This document shows positions 1 to 5,638 of a stretch of 5,638 nucleotides of DNA, one piece after another. The notes under the pieces were generated by a model that searched no databases, was not told the DNA's origin, and was given only the letters and a program-made list of their open reading frames with translations. The DNA is taken from positions 1 through 5,638 of the forward strand of contig DNZD01000101.1 in assembly GCA_003504855.1 (NCBI GenBank), in the 5' to 3' direction. Source of the DNA: Cytophagales bacterium (GTDB lineage Bacteria > Bacteroidota > Bacteroidia > Cytophagales > Cyclobacteriaceae). Position 1 is the stretch's first letter. Every line of letters starts with the position of its first letter. Both the position numbers and the translations under genes were made by a program.

Positions 1-686
1 AGTCATCCTTGTTCAATAACATCGGCGGCCTCGCATACGCAAATGATGGGGCCTTCATAGCCTCCCAGGAGCGCACATCCCTCCCAGGCGCAAACAGAAG
101 CTGTGCCGGCTTGGTGATCCGAAAAAAAGACCTCGGACTTGGAATGGGGGCCGTTCGTTTTGGAGATGCAACATATAACGAACAAACCCTCATTGCCGGA
201 GTAGGTCATCAGATTCATCGCACCTCGCTGGGCTTGCGTGTCAACCTGGTGGAGTACCAGGCCGTTAATTTTCCCGTCAGGAGCGGATGGAGTGTTGACC
301 TTGGATTTCTTAGCCGACTCACAACGCAACTGACCTTTGGAGCAAGCATCACCAATAGCAACCGGGCCCACATAACAACCAGGGAACTCTTGCCCGTTCG
401 TTTCATCGCTGGTGTCGGGTTCCATCCCACCTCCTCCTATACCCTGGCCCTTGAAGCTGCCAAGGAATTAGATTATCCGGTCGCCATCAGGCTGGGATTT
501 GAATATTCCTTTCGGTCAACAGTGTTTCTACGCAGTGGGATGCAGCTAAACCCAGCCGTTATTTCATTCGGAACAGGTTTTCGGAAAAAGAGATTAAAAC
601 TGGACGCCGGTATCCGGTATGGTTCGATGACCGGGTATTCGGCCCAAACTACCGTGGGGTGGGCCCTCACAAAATCAGGAACATGA
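1..686 (+). CDS. Outer-membrane beta-barrel protein, PorV/PorQ-like (5' partial)
   Basis: The reading frame is open from base 3 to the TGA at 684-686, so the true start lies left of the window. The TTG at 9 is only an internal codon. The visible 228 or so residues have no membrane helix and are made of alternating amphipathic strands separated by short turns, as in an outer-membrane barrel. An early FNNIGGLA segment resembles the 'NPAGLA' region of PorV/PorQ and FadL-like barrels. A later block (ELDYPVAIRLGFEYSF, then LRSGMQLNP) resembles the 'kDLdyPv..k.G.EY......lRaG' pattern I associate with PorV/PorQ-type proteins. Family members are outer-membrane proteins, and some serve type IX secretion, but nothing here shows a T9SS role. 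The stop codon overlaps the start of the next gene, so the two are probably translationally coupled. The assignment comes from recalled family patterns; a more distant barrel family is possible. Confidence 0.75.
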   Translation, partial: SSLFNNIGGLAYANDGAFIASQERTSLPGANRSCAGLVIRKKDLGLGMGAVRFGDATYNEQTLIAGVGHQIHRTSLGLRVNLVEYQAVNFPVRSGWSVDLGFLSRLTTQLTFGASITNSNRAHITTRELLPVRFIAGVGFHPTSSYTLALEAAKELDYPVAIRLGFEYSFRSTVFLRSGMQLNPAVISFGTGFRKKRLKLDAGIRYGSMTGYSAQTTVGWALTKSGT

Positions 687-2716
687 AAAACATCCTGATC
701 GGACTACTCTTCGTCATACCTGCGCTGGCACAAACAGAAAACCGGCAGGAAATAGCTGAACGATTGGCGGACGAACTGTTCGCGCAGCGACAAGACGACC
801 TCAATTACGAATCACTCTATGAAAATCTGATCCAGCAACTTTCACAACCACTCGACCTCAATACAGCTACCCGCGAACAATTGCAGTCATTGATGCTGCT
901 GAGTGATCAGCAAATAGAAGCCATACTGGCATATCGCGATCAGACAGGTCCGCTTTTATCCTTGTATGAATTGCAAACCATTCCCATTCTGGACCGCGAG
1001 ACCTTCTACCGCATCCAATCTTTCCTGGTGATTTCAGATCCGAAGTCAGCCCTGAACAAAGCGCTGTTCCAGCGAATCGCACACGAGAACAATAACTACC
1101 TGCTGGTCCGGTGGCAGCGCACCCTGGAGACAAGGGCTGGTTATCAAAGCCGTGATACGGCCCGCCGTTACCTTGGGTCGCCAGATAAATTGTACTTCCG
1201 ATACCGTGTAAGCAGCAGCAATGACTTTAGCCTCGGGGTCACCGGAGAAAAAGATGCCGGCGAGCCGCTTCAATGGAATCCGTCGATGCGCTACTACGGC
1301 GTTGACTATTGGTCCGCGCACCTGCAAGTGCAGAACAAAGGGCGCATCAGTAATCTGATCCTGGGAGATTATCAGGCGCAGTTCGGGCAGGGCCTTGTGC
1401 TGGGCAGCGTCTTTGGGTTTGGCAAGAACGCTGAGACCATCGCCACCACCCGTCGCAGTACGCTGGGATTCGTGCCATACACTTCGCTGAATGAAAATCA
1501 ATTGCTTCGGGGGATCGCAACAACACTCCGCGTCAATCGGTTTTTACAGGTTCATATGTTTTATTCCCGGTTGCGGCACGATGCACATCCGACTGATTCA
1601 TCCACCGATGCTGCGATCACCTCATTGATAAGTTCAGGGCAACATCGCACGACGGTTGAACTAATTACCCGCAAGGCGATGCAGCAAGTAACCTGGGGCT
1701 CCATACTGAGCTTTAGATCCCAACGTCTCGAAGCAGGGGTACTCACCCAGTATACAGGTTTTGACAGGCCTTACACGCCAGCACCGACTCCCTACAACCA
1801 ATTTGCTTTTCGCGGAAGTGAACTCCGCCAGGTGAGTGCATATTTTTCCGGGACATGGGGACCAGCTACCCTGTTCGGCGAAGCTGCGCAGGCTGAAGGA
1901 GGCGGCCATGCGATTACGGTTGGCGCGCTGATGAGCCTGCCGGGTAATCTCGAAATCTCTTTCCTGCTTCGTTCTTTCGATCGGAATTTTCATACGATGA
2001 GCGCCAACGCTTTCGCGGAAAGTACCAACCCGCAAAATGAACAAGGCCTCTATACCGGATTGAAATATCGGGTGAGTCGCCGGATTGCCATCAGCTCATT
2101 CATTGATGTTTATCGTTTTCCCTGGCTGCACTTTAGGGCATATGCCCCTGGAGAAGGATATGAATGGCTTGTTCGTGTTACTGCCCAACCGTCCAGGCAG
2201 GTAACCCTGATTGGTCAGCTGCGGGAAGAAACCAAACCAAGAAATGGTGATGCTGTACCCGTGTATCAAACGACCTCCACCACAAGGCATACCATGCTTT
2301 TGTCGGCCAACTATCAGCCAACACCGGCACTGGCCCTAAAGACCCGGATACAAGCAAGTCGTTTTATGCAATCCGGGAAGGTGACAACCGGTATCGCCAT
2401 GGCACAGGACATCCGCCTCCGGGTTCGTAAATGGACCCTTACATTGCGGCACGCCCTGTTCGACACCGACGATTTCGACAATCGCCAATATCTGTACGAA
2501 AGTGATGTCTGGCTGGCCTTCTCGTTTCCCGCCCTCTACGGCACTGGTATCCGAAATGTGGTGATGGTCCAATATCCCATCAGCGAACAGGTGGACTGCT
2601 GGCTTCGGTGGTCAGGATCCTTCTACGACCACCAGGATTCCATCGGATCTGGTACAGACGGAATAGCAGATAATAGCCAAAATGATCTTAAATTTCAGCT
2701 TCGGATCAGGTTTTAG
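683..2716 (+). CDS. Helix-hairpin-helix (ComEA-like) domain protein with outer-membrane beta-barrel
   Basis: This encodes 677 residues from the ATG at 683. I prefer this start to the GTG at 659 because it begins a clean signal peptide (MKNILIGLLFVIPALAQ, probable cut after ALA near residue 16) and forms a 4-base ATGA overlap with the upstream stop. Residues 20-52 are charged and helical. Residues 57-117 form two HHH-like units: DLNTAT followed by AILAYRDQTGPLLSLYELQ matches the ComEA 'NiNtA...I..yR...G.f.s..dL' pattern. The glycines normally found in the hairpins are replaced (LMLLSD and IPILDR). Residues from about 135 to the end are amphipathic strands, including GDYQAQFGQGL (228-238) and LLRGIA (274-279), motifs I associate with this Bacteroidota protein family. 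The chain ends in LRIRF, with the terminal Phe typical of outer-membrane barrels. A surface or periplasmic role is likely. DNA binding or uptake is not established, and the function is unknown. Confidence 0.88.
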   Translation: MKNILIGLLFVIPALAQTENRQEIAERLADELFAQRQDDLNYESLYENLIQQLSQPLDLNTATREQLQSLMLLSDQQIEAILAYRDQTGPLLSLYELQTIPILDRETFYRIQSFLVISDPKSALNKALFQRIAHENNNYLLVRWQRTLETRAGYQSRDTARRYLGSPDKLYFRYRVSSSNDFSLGVTGEKDAGEPLQWNPSMRYYGVDYWSAHLQVQNKGRISNLILGDYQAQFGQGLVLGSVFGFGKNAETIATTRRSTLGFVPYTSLNENQLLRGIATTLRVNRFLQVHMFYSRLRHDAHPTDSSTDAAITSLISSGQHRTTVELITRKAMQQVTWGSILSFRSQRLEAGVLTQYTGFDRPYTPAPTPYNQFAFRGSELRQVSAYFSGTWGPATLFGEAAQAEGGGHAITVGALMSLPGNLEISFLLRSFDRNFHTMSANAFAESTNPQNEQGLYTGLKYRVSRRIAISSFIDVYRFPWLHFRAYAPGEGYEWLVRVTAQPSRQVTLIGQLREETKPRNGDAVPVYQTTSTTRHTMLLSANYQPTPALALKTRIQASRFMQSGKVTTGIAMAQDIRLRVRKWTLTLRHALFDTDDFDNRQYLYESDVWLAFSFPALYGTGIRNVVMVQYPISEQVDCWLRWSGSFYDHQDSIGSGTDGIADNSQNDLKFQLRIRF

Positions 2717-2735
2717 CCCACAGAAGCGCACTCAC

Positions 2736-2843
2736 ATGCACGCAACCAGCCTTATTACCCCAGGAGTCATGGTGGCCATGGCCATCGGGTTTGTCATTTT
2801 CATCGTGGTGTACCGGCTCATTTTCCGGAAGCCCCGCTCCTGA
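2736..2843 (+). CDS. Small single-pass membrane protein, 35 aa (hypothetical)
   Basis: An ATG at 2736, 19 bases after the stop of the HHH-barrel gene, opens a 35-codon frame ending in TGA at 2841-2843. The product has a short polar start (MHATSLITPG), one strongly hydrophobic segment at about residues 11-30 (VMVAMAIGFVIFIVVYRLIF), and a basic tail RKPRS. The positive-inside rule predicts the N terminus outside and the C terminus in the cytoplasm. An intrinsic terminator begins 2 bases after the stop, which fits this being the last gene of the operon. There is no strong ribosome-binding site, but the neighbouring genes also lack one. I do not recognise a family; it is not obviously KdpF or CcoS. 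A chance hydrophobic ORF cannot be excluded. Confidence 0.5.
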   Translation: MHATSLITPGVMVAMAIGFVIFIVVYRLIFRKPRS

Positions 2844-2844
2844 C

Positions 2845-2868
2845 TCCGGTTATTTCAACCGGATTTTT
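2845..2868 (+). terminator. Rho-independent terminator
   Basis: A perfect 7-bp stem (TCCGGTT at 2845-2851 with AACCGGA at 2857-2863) encloses a 5-base loop (ATTTC) and is followed at once by five T residues (2864-2868). It ends the barrel operon and separates it from the GIN-domain operon. Confidence 0.82.
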
Positions 2869-2882
2869 GGACAATTTGTCGC

Positions 2883-2912
2883 TTTGTATGTAGTTTTAAC
2901 GTCCTGACTTTG
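2883..2912 (+). promoter_or_regulatory. Candidate Bacteroidota-type promoter for the GIN-domain operon
   Basis: TTTG at 2883-2886 and TGACTTTG at 2905-2912 are 18 bases apart. The second box matches the TAnnTTTG -7 consensus of Bacteroidota with one mismatch. The pair lies just after the terminator at 2845-2868 and about 47 bases before the ATG at 2960, where a promoter is needed. It was assigned by eye, and such short motifs arise easily by chance. Confidence 0.4.
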
Positions 2913-2959
2913 ATAGGATTAACTACGGAGCGCACATTTCATCTTTAATCGGTTTCACC

Positions 2960-3706
2960 ATGAGAAAAATCAACGTCCTCTTCTTCCTCATCGTTTTGTC
3001 GCTCCTGGTCCTGTCAGCTGCGTCCATAGCCTTTGGCCAAAACATTAAAAAGACACTTGAACTTCCTGAATTCAAGAGCATCTACTGCAACTCCAACTAT
3101 ACCGTGATGCTGAAGCAGACCAACAAACAAGAGGTGGTGGTGGAAGCCTTACAGGAAATCATCGACGTCACTGAGATTAAAGTAGAAAATGGTGTACTGC
3201 TGATCAATGTTGAGCGCAAACCTGAGAATCCGAACAAAAGCATCTGGGCCAAGATTGATGATATCAAGATTAACCAGACAATGAAGGTTTATGTCAGCAT
3301 GAAGTCCATCACCGAATTGCAGGTTAATGGCAGCGGCAAGATTCTCTCAGAAAACTCCATCGCCTCTGATTACCTGACCCTGGGTGTAGCGGGCAGCGGT
3401 ACGATGGATGTTGACATCAAGGGTAATACAGTTAAAGCCGAGCTTAGCGGAAGTGGCAACCTGATCCTCCGCGGGTATGCAACGTCTATTGACGCAAACC
3501 TCAGTGGCAGCGGCAATCTGAAAGGATATGAATGCCCGTTGGAAACCGGCAAGGTTCGGGTGAGTGGAAGTGGTTCCGCAGAAGTAAATGTCACCTCCAG
3601 CCTGGAAGCTTATGTGTTGGGCAGTGGCAACGTAAAGCACAAAGGCAATACCAAGACCCTGACGAAAAAGGTGTATGGTTCAGGTGCCGTTGATCGGGTA
3701 TACTAA
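2960..3706 (+). CDS. GIN-domain (DUF2807) secreted beta-helix protein
   Basis: This encodes 248 residues. Residues 1-26 are a signal peptide (MRKINVLFFLIVLSLLVLSA, then ASIAFG|Q), so the protein is exported. Whether it stays in the periplasm or reaches the surface is unclear. The N-terminal part of the mature chain (about 33-90) carries the usual opening of the family, LPEFKSIYCNSNYTVMLKQ, meaning strands around 'F..I....NY.V.l.Q'. From about residue 118 there are seven Gly-Ser-Gly motifs (124, 145, 164, 183, 203, 221, 240), 18-21 residues apart, the expected rung length of a beta-helix. Length and layout fit the GIN/DUF2807 family ('putative auto-transporter adhesin, head GIN domain'), which is common in Bacteroidota. 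No biochemical function is established for the family, and the adhesin name is only a prediction. It is the first gene of a run with nitrilase and NTF2-like genes, 5 bases before the nitrilase. Confidence 0.9.
   Translation: MRKINVLFFLIVLSLLVLSAASIAFGQNIKKTLELPEFKSIYCNSNYTVMLKQTNKQEVVVEALQEIIDVTEIKVENGVLLINVERKPENPNKSIWAKIDDIKINQTMKVYVSMKSITELQVNGSGKILSENSIASDYLTLGVAGSGTMDVDIKGNTVKAELSGSGNLILRGYATSIDANLSGSGNLKGYECPLETGKVRVSGSGSAEVNVTSSLEAYVLGSGNVKHKGNTKTLTKKVYGSGAVDRVY
3329..3685 (+). repeat. Protein-level GSG rung repeats in the GIN-domain gene
   Basis: Seven copies of a degenerate 18-21 codon unit, each marked by Gly-Ser-Gly (NGSGKI, AGSGTM, SGSGNL, SGSGNL, SGSGSA, LGSGNV, YGSGAV). The GSG-to-GSG steps are 21, 19, 19, 20, 18 and 19 residues. 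Codons differ between copies, so this is an old structural repeat and not a recent tandem duplication. Confidence 0.6.
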
Positions 3707-3711
3707 ACGGC

Positions 3712-4626
3712 ATGGCTGTCTTCCAAGCTTCCGTTGTTCAAGCCAGCCCCGCCTTCTTTGATAAGGCAAAAACACTGCAGCGCATTGGCGACCTGATTCG
3801 CGATTGCGCATCAAAAAAATCTTCACTTATACTTTTCCCGGAAGTCATTATCCCCGGCTATCCGCGTGGATTGACATTTGGTACGAACATCGGAGGACGT
3901 ACACCGGAAGGCCGTGAGATGTTTCTCAGCTACTGGGAAAACAGTGTAGAAGTTCCAGGCCCTGAAACACAACAGATCGCTGCCTGGGCCAAAAACGCAA
4001 AAGCATTTGTCGTTGTTGGTGTTACTGAAAAAGACAAGGTCAGCGATACCTTATACTGCTCCTTGCTTTACTTCTCTCCGGAAGGACAGTTAATTCATCG
4101 TCACCGGAAAATCAAACCCACTGCGGCAGAACGGATCATTTGGGGTGAAGGAGATGGAAGCGACCTGCAGGTAGTTGATACGCCATTGGGCAAGATGGGC
4201 GGACTCATCTGCTGGGAAAACTACATGCCTGCTGCGCGCATGGCGTTGTATGAACAAGGTATTGAGTTATACCTCGCCCCCACAGCCGATTGCCGGGATT
4301 CCTGGCAAGCCACACTCACCCACATCGCCTGTGAAAGCCGGTGCTTTGTATTGGGATGCAACCAATACCTGACCGCTGATCAATACCCTCCTGAATATCA
4401 AAAAATACTCCCGACAACGAACAGTGGTTTACCTAGTTCTGGTGGAAGCGTAATTATTAATCCACTTGGCAAGGTGCTGGCCGGTCCGCTCTTTGGCCAG
4501 GAGGGAATCGTAAGCGCTGAAATCGACACCCGGGAAATCATCAAAGCCAAAATGGACTTTGACGTTATCGGTCACTATGCCCGACCGGATGTCTTTACTT
4601 TTTCCTGGAACAAGAAACCCCAATAA
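3712..4626 (+). CDS. Carbon-nitrogen hydrolase, nitrilase branch
   Basis: This 304-residue protein has no signal peptide and should be cytoplasmic. It shows the complete nitrilase-superfamily triad: Glu44 in LFPEVIIPGYP, Lys133 in HRHRKIKPT and nucleophile Cys167 in GGLICWENYMPAARMALY. The second conserved Glu (Glu140, AERIIWGEGDG) is also present. The CWENYMP and RIIWG blocks and the THIACESRCFVLGCNQ segment are those of true nitrilases (branch 1), not of amidases or carbamoyl hydrolases. The expected reaction is therefore hydrolysis of a nitrile to a carboxylic acid and ammonia; the substrate cannot be read from the sequence. The length is at the short end for bacterial nitrilases (roughly 300-370), with little C-terminal tail after the RPDVFTF segment. 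The ATG at 3712 fits the family start (VFQASVVQASPAFFD aligns with the usual 'vaavQaaPvflD'). It lies 5 bases after the GIN gene and 3 bases before the NTF2-like gene, which implies co-transcription. Confidence 0.9.
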   Translation: MAVFQASVVQASPAFFDKAKTLQRIGDLIRDCASKKSSLILFPEVIIPGYPRGLTFGTNIGGRTPEGREMFLSYWENSVEVPGPETQQIAAWAKNAKAFVVVGVTEKDKVSDTLYCSLLYFSPEGQLIHRHRKIKPTAAERIIWGEGDGSDLQVVDTPLGKMGGLICWENYMPAARMALYEQGIELYLAPTADCRDSWQATLTHIACESRCFVLGCNQYLTADQYPPEYQKILPTTNSGLPSSGGSVIINPLGKVLAGPLFGQEGIVSAEIDTREIIKAKMDFDVIGHYARPDVFTFSWNKKPQ

Positions 4627-4629
4627 GTC

Positions 4630-5118
4630 ATGAATAACACAGCCTGCATTGAGCGATTCTATACCGCCTTTGGTCAAAAAGACTGGAAGTCGATGCAGGC
4701 CTGCTATCATGATGACGTCACCTTCTCCGACCCGGTGTTTCAGCATTTGAATGCTGGTGAAGCAAAGGCCATGTGGCACATGCTTACAGCCGCCAGCAAA
4801 GACCTGCGTGTCGTGTTATCCGAAGTTGCTGCGCAGGATAACACCGGATCGTGCCGGTGGGATGCCTATTATTCCTTCTCCCGCACAGGCAGATCCGTGC
4901 ATAACATTATCCACGCCACCTTTCAATTCAAAGACGGGCTCATCATCCAACACAAAGACTCCTTTGACTTATGGCGATGGTCAGGCATGGCGTTGGGATT
5001 ATCCGGAAAACTGCTGGGCTGGACACCGATGATTCAAAACAGAATCAGGGCTACCGCCATGGGAAACCTCAAAAAGTTCATGGAACAGAACCCCGGCTAT
5101 CTACGCCCTAAGATGTAG
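4630..5118 (+). CDS. SnoaL-like / nuclear transport factor 2 (NTF2) family protein
   Basis: This 162-residue protein has no signal peptide and starts 3 bases after the nitrilase stop. Its N-terminal part has the SnoaL/NTF2 layout. A first helix ERFYTAFGQKDWKSMQACY leads to HDDVTFSDPVF (residues 27-37), the typical 'Y.dDv.F.DP.f' of the cone-shaped alpha+beta fold. Curved strands follow, with WDAYYSFSRTGRSVHNIIHA (77-96) and the closing strands TFQFKDGLIIQHKDSFDLWRW (97-117). The fold is used for small-ligand binding and for isomerase, cyclase or hydrolase chemistry. Asp and His residues sit in the pocket strands, but I cannot name a reaction. A C-terminal part (about 118-162, including LLGWTPMIQNRIR and a basic amphipathic helix) extends past the core fold. 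Acting with the nitrilase next door on the same or a related small molecule is an inference from gene order only. Confidence 0.85.
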   Translation: MNNTACIERFYTAFGQKDWKSMQACYHDDVTFSDPVFQHLNAGEAKAMWHMLTAASKDLRVVLSEVAAQDNTGSCRWDAYYSFSRTGRSVHNIIHATFQFKDGLIIQHKDSFDLWRWSGMALGLSGKLLGWTPMIQNRIRATAMGNLKKFMEQNPGYLRPKM

Positions 5119-5349
5119 TTTAAAGCGGCCAATCCGGGCCAAATCAGTTATTTTTGGTCATTATGGGGGATTTACGCTTATCACCAGCCCTGACCACTCA
5201 GGAACTTGGATTTGGTTAATTAAAATATGGTTATATTTACCCGGTTAATTGATGCTCGGCCTCTGTAGGCACATAAGGTTTCTTAGTACTTCAGTTGAGT
5301 TGAGATTAGCGATTAACGGTTTAAACATTAACTAATTTCAACAGTACAC
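5119..5349 (+). other. Non-coding stretch before the RRM gene
   Basis: 231 bases without a convincing gene. It contains a near-duplicated 10-mer (CGGCCAATCC at 5126-5135, GGGCCAAATC at 5136-5145). A 7-bp hairpin with one G-T pair (5137-5143 with 5153-5159) follows, but it has no T run and is a poor terminator. There is a 5-bp hairpin (CCTGA/TCAGG, 5189-5202). A candidate promoter sits at 5211-5239, and beyond it is an AT-rich leader with a small GCCT/AGGC hairpin (5259-5270) and the palindrome GTTTAAAC (5319-5326). I see no strong terminator for the upstream operon, so some read-through into the RRM gene is possible. Confidence 0.5.
5211..5239 (+). promoter_or_regulatory. Candidate Bacteroidota-type promoter for the RRM gene
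   Basis: TTTG (5211-5214) and TATATTTA (5232-5239) are 17 bases apart. The second box matches TAnnTTTG except for the last base. Start of transcription near 5246 would leave a leader of about 100 bases before the ATG at 5350. The element GGTTA occurs three times around it (5214, 5229, 5243; steps of 15 and 14), and two of these copies extend to GGTTAATT. This was found by eye in AT-rich sequence, so it is tentative. Confidence 0.4.
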
Positions 5350-5638
5350 ATGAACATTTATGTAGCCAACATTCCCTGGAAGGCCACCGAAGACCAGCTC
5401 AAGTCACATTTTGCAGCGTATGGGGAAGTAACCTCTGCAAAGATCATCATGGACAAAGTAACTCAGCGCAGCCGTGGATTCGGTTTCGTAGAGATGTCCG
5501 ATGATGGCGCTGCCCGTCAGGCCATTACCAGCCTGAATGGTGCTGACTTTCAAGGTAAGAACCTCGTGGTGAATGAGGCTCGTCCCCGGGAAGAAAGACC
5601 CAACAACTACCGCAGCGGTGGTGGTGGTGGCGGCTTCC
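5350..5638 (+). CDS. RRM-domain RNA-binding protein (3' partial)
   Basis: The frame runs from the ATG at 5350 off the right edge; 96 residues are visible. Residues 1-79 are one complete RNA recognition motif: RNP2 is IYVANI (3-8), RNP1 is RGFGFVEM (42-49), and the last strand is LVVNEARP (72-79). The RNP1 aromatic residues Phe44 and Phe46 and RNP2 Tyr4, which stack on RNA bases, are present. The chain then becomes basic and Gly-rich (PREERPNNYRS followed by six Gly), the tail typical of small bacterial single-RRM proteins. In Bacteroidota such proteins are widespread, single-stranded-RNA-binding and probably post-transcriptional regulators; the targets here are unknown. It is 231 bases from the upstream operon and appears to have its own promoter and a long leader. 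Full proteins of this type are often about 90-150 residues, so little is probably missing. Confidence 0.93.
   Translation, partial: MNIYVANIPWKATEDQLKSHFAAYGEVTSAKIIMDKVTQRSRGFGFVEMSDDGAARQAITSLNGADFQGKNLVVNEARPREERPNNYRSGGGGGGF

Noticed and set aside
9..11. TTG at 9 as the start codon of the first gene
   Set aside because: The same frame is open back to base 3 and no signal peptide follows the TTG. The gene is cut by the window edge.
3..425. Minus-strand frame of 140 codons over the first barrel gene
   Set aside because: It lies wholly opposite a coherent barrel gene, has no recognisable domain and has an unusual Cys-rich composition, as expected for an antisense shadow.
1046..1501. Minus-strand frame of 151 codons inside the HHH-barrel gene
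   Set aside because: The plus-strand frame carries clear family motifs here (GDYQ, GQGL, RGIA); the antisense product has none.
3347..3640. Minus-strand frames opposite the GIN-domain gene
   Set aside because: They mirror the GSG repeat DNA and yield low-complexity products such as repeated PLPL; they are shadows.
4429..4779. Minus-strand frame of 116 codons across the nitrilase/NTF2 junction
   Set aside because: It overlaps two well-supported genes and shows no domain or expression signal.
5137..5159. Hairpin GGCCAAA/TTTGGTC as a terminator for the nitrilase operon
   Set aside because: It has a 9-base loop and a G-T pair, and is followed by ATTATGGGGG instead of a T run, so it does not meet the usual form.
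5163..5219. 18-codon ORF (MGDLRLSPALTTQELGFG) upstream of the RRM gene, as a leader peptide
   Set aside because: It lies upstream of and overlaps the candidate promoter, has no run of regulatory codons and no paired hairpins of an attenuator.

Overview
The window looks like a chromosomal segment from a member of the Bacteroidota (Cytophagales, Chitinophagales or Saprospirales-like; I cannot place it more finely). Several things point that way. There is an outer-membrane barrel of the PorV/PorQ type next to a helix-hairpin-helix (HHH) plus beta-barrel protein. There is a GIN-domain (DUF2807) secreted protein and a small RRM protein with a Gly-rich tail. Genes lack good Shine-Dalgarno sequences, and the candidate promoters resemble the Bacteroidota TTTG / TAnnTTTG pattern. 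All genes I can support are on the + strand, and I see no mobile element, CRISPR array, tRNA or rRNA.

Region 1 (1-2868) is an envelope operon. It begins inside a PorV/PorQ-like outer-membrane barrel gene, truncated at the left edge. That gene overlaps by 4 bases (ATGA) a 677-residue exported protein with an N-terminal ComEA-like HHH segment and a long predicted outer-membrane barrel. A 35-codon single-pass membrane ORF at 2736-2843 follows, and a clear intrinsic terminator begins 2 bases after its stop codon.

Region 2 (2869-5118) starts with a candidate promoter and holds three tightly packed genes, with gaps of 5 and 3 bases. They are a secreted GIN-domain beta-helix protein, a carbon-nitrogen hydrolase of the nitrilase branch with an intact Glu-Lys-Cys triad, and a SnoaL/NTF2-like protein. 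The spacing implies one transcript. A shared pathway is possible for the two cytoplasmic proteins but is not shown by the sequence.

Region 3 (5119-5638) is a 231-base non-coding stretch with a candidate promoter and a leader of roughly 100 bases. It is followed by an RRM RNA-binding protein gene cut by the right edge.

I did not find a clearly new multi-gene system. The best candidates for a second look are the 35-residue membrane ORF, the barrel-fused HHH segment that has lost its hairpin glycines, and the GIN-nitrilase-NTF2 operon.
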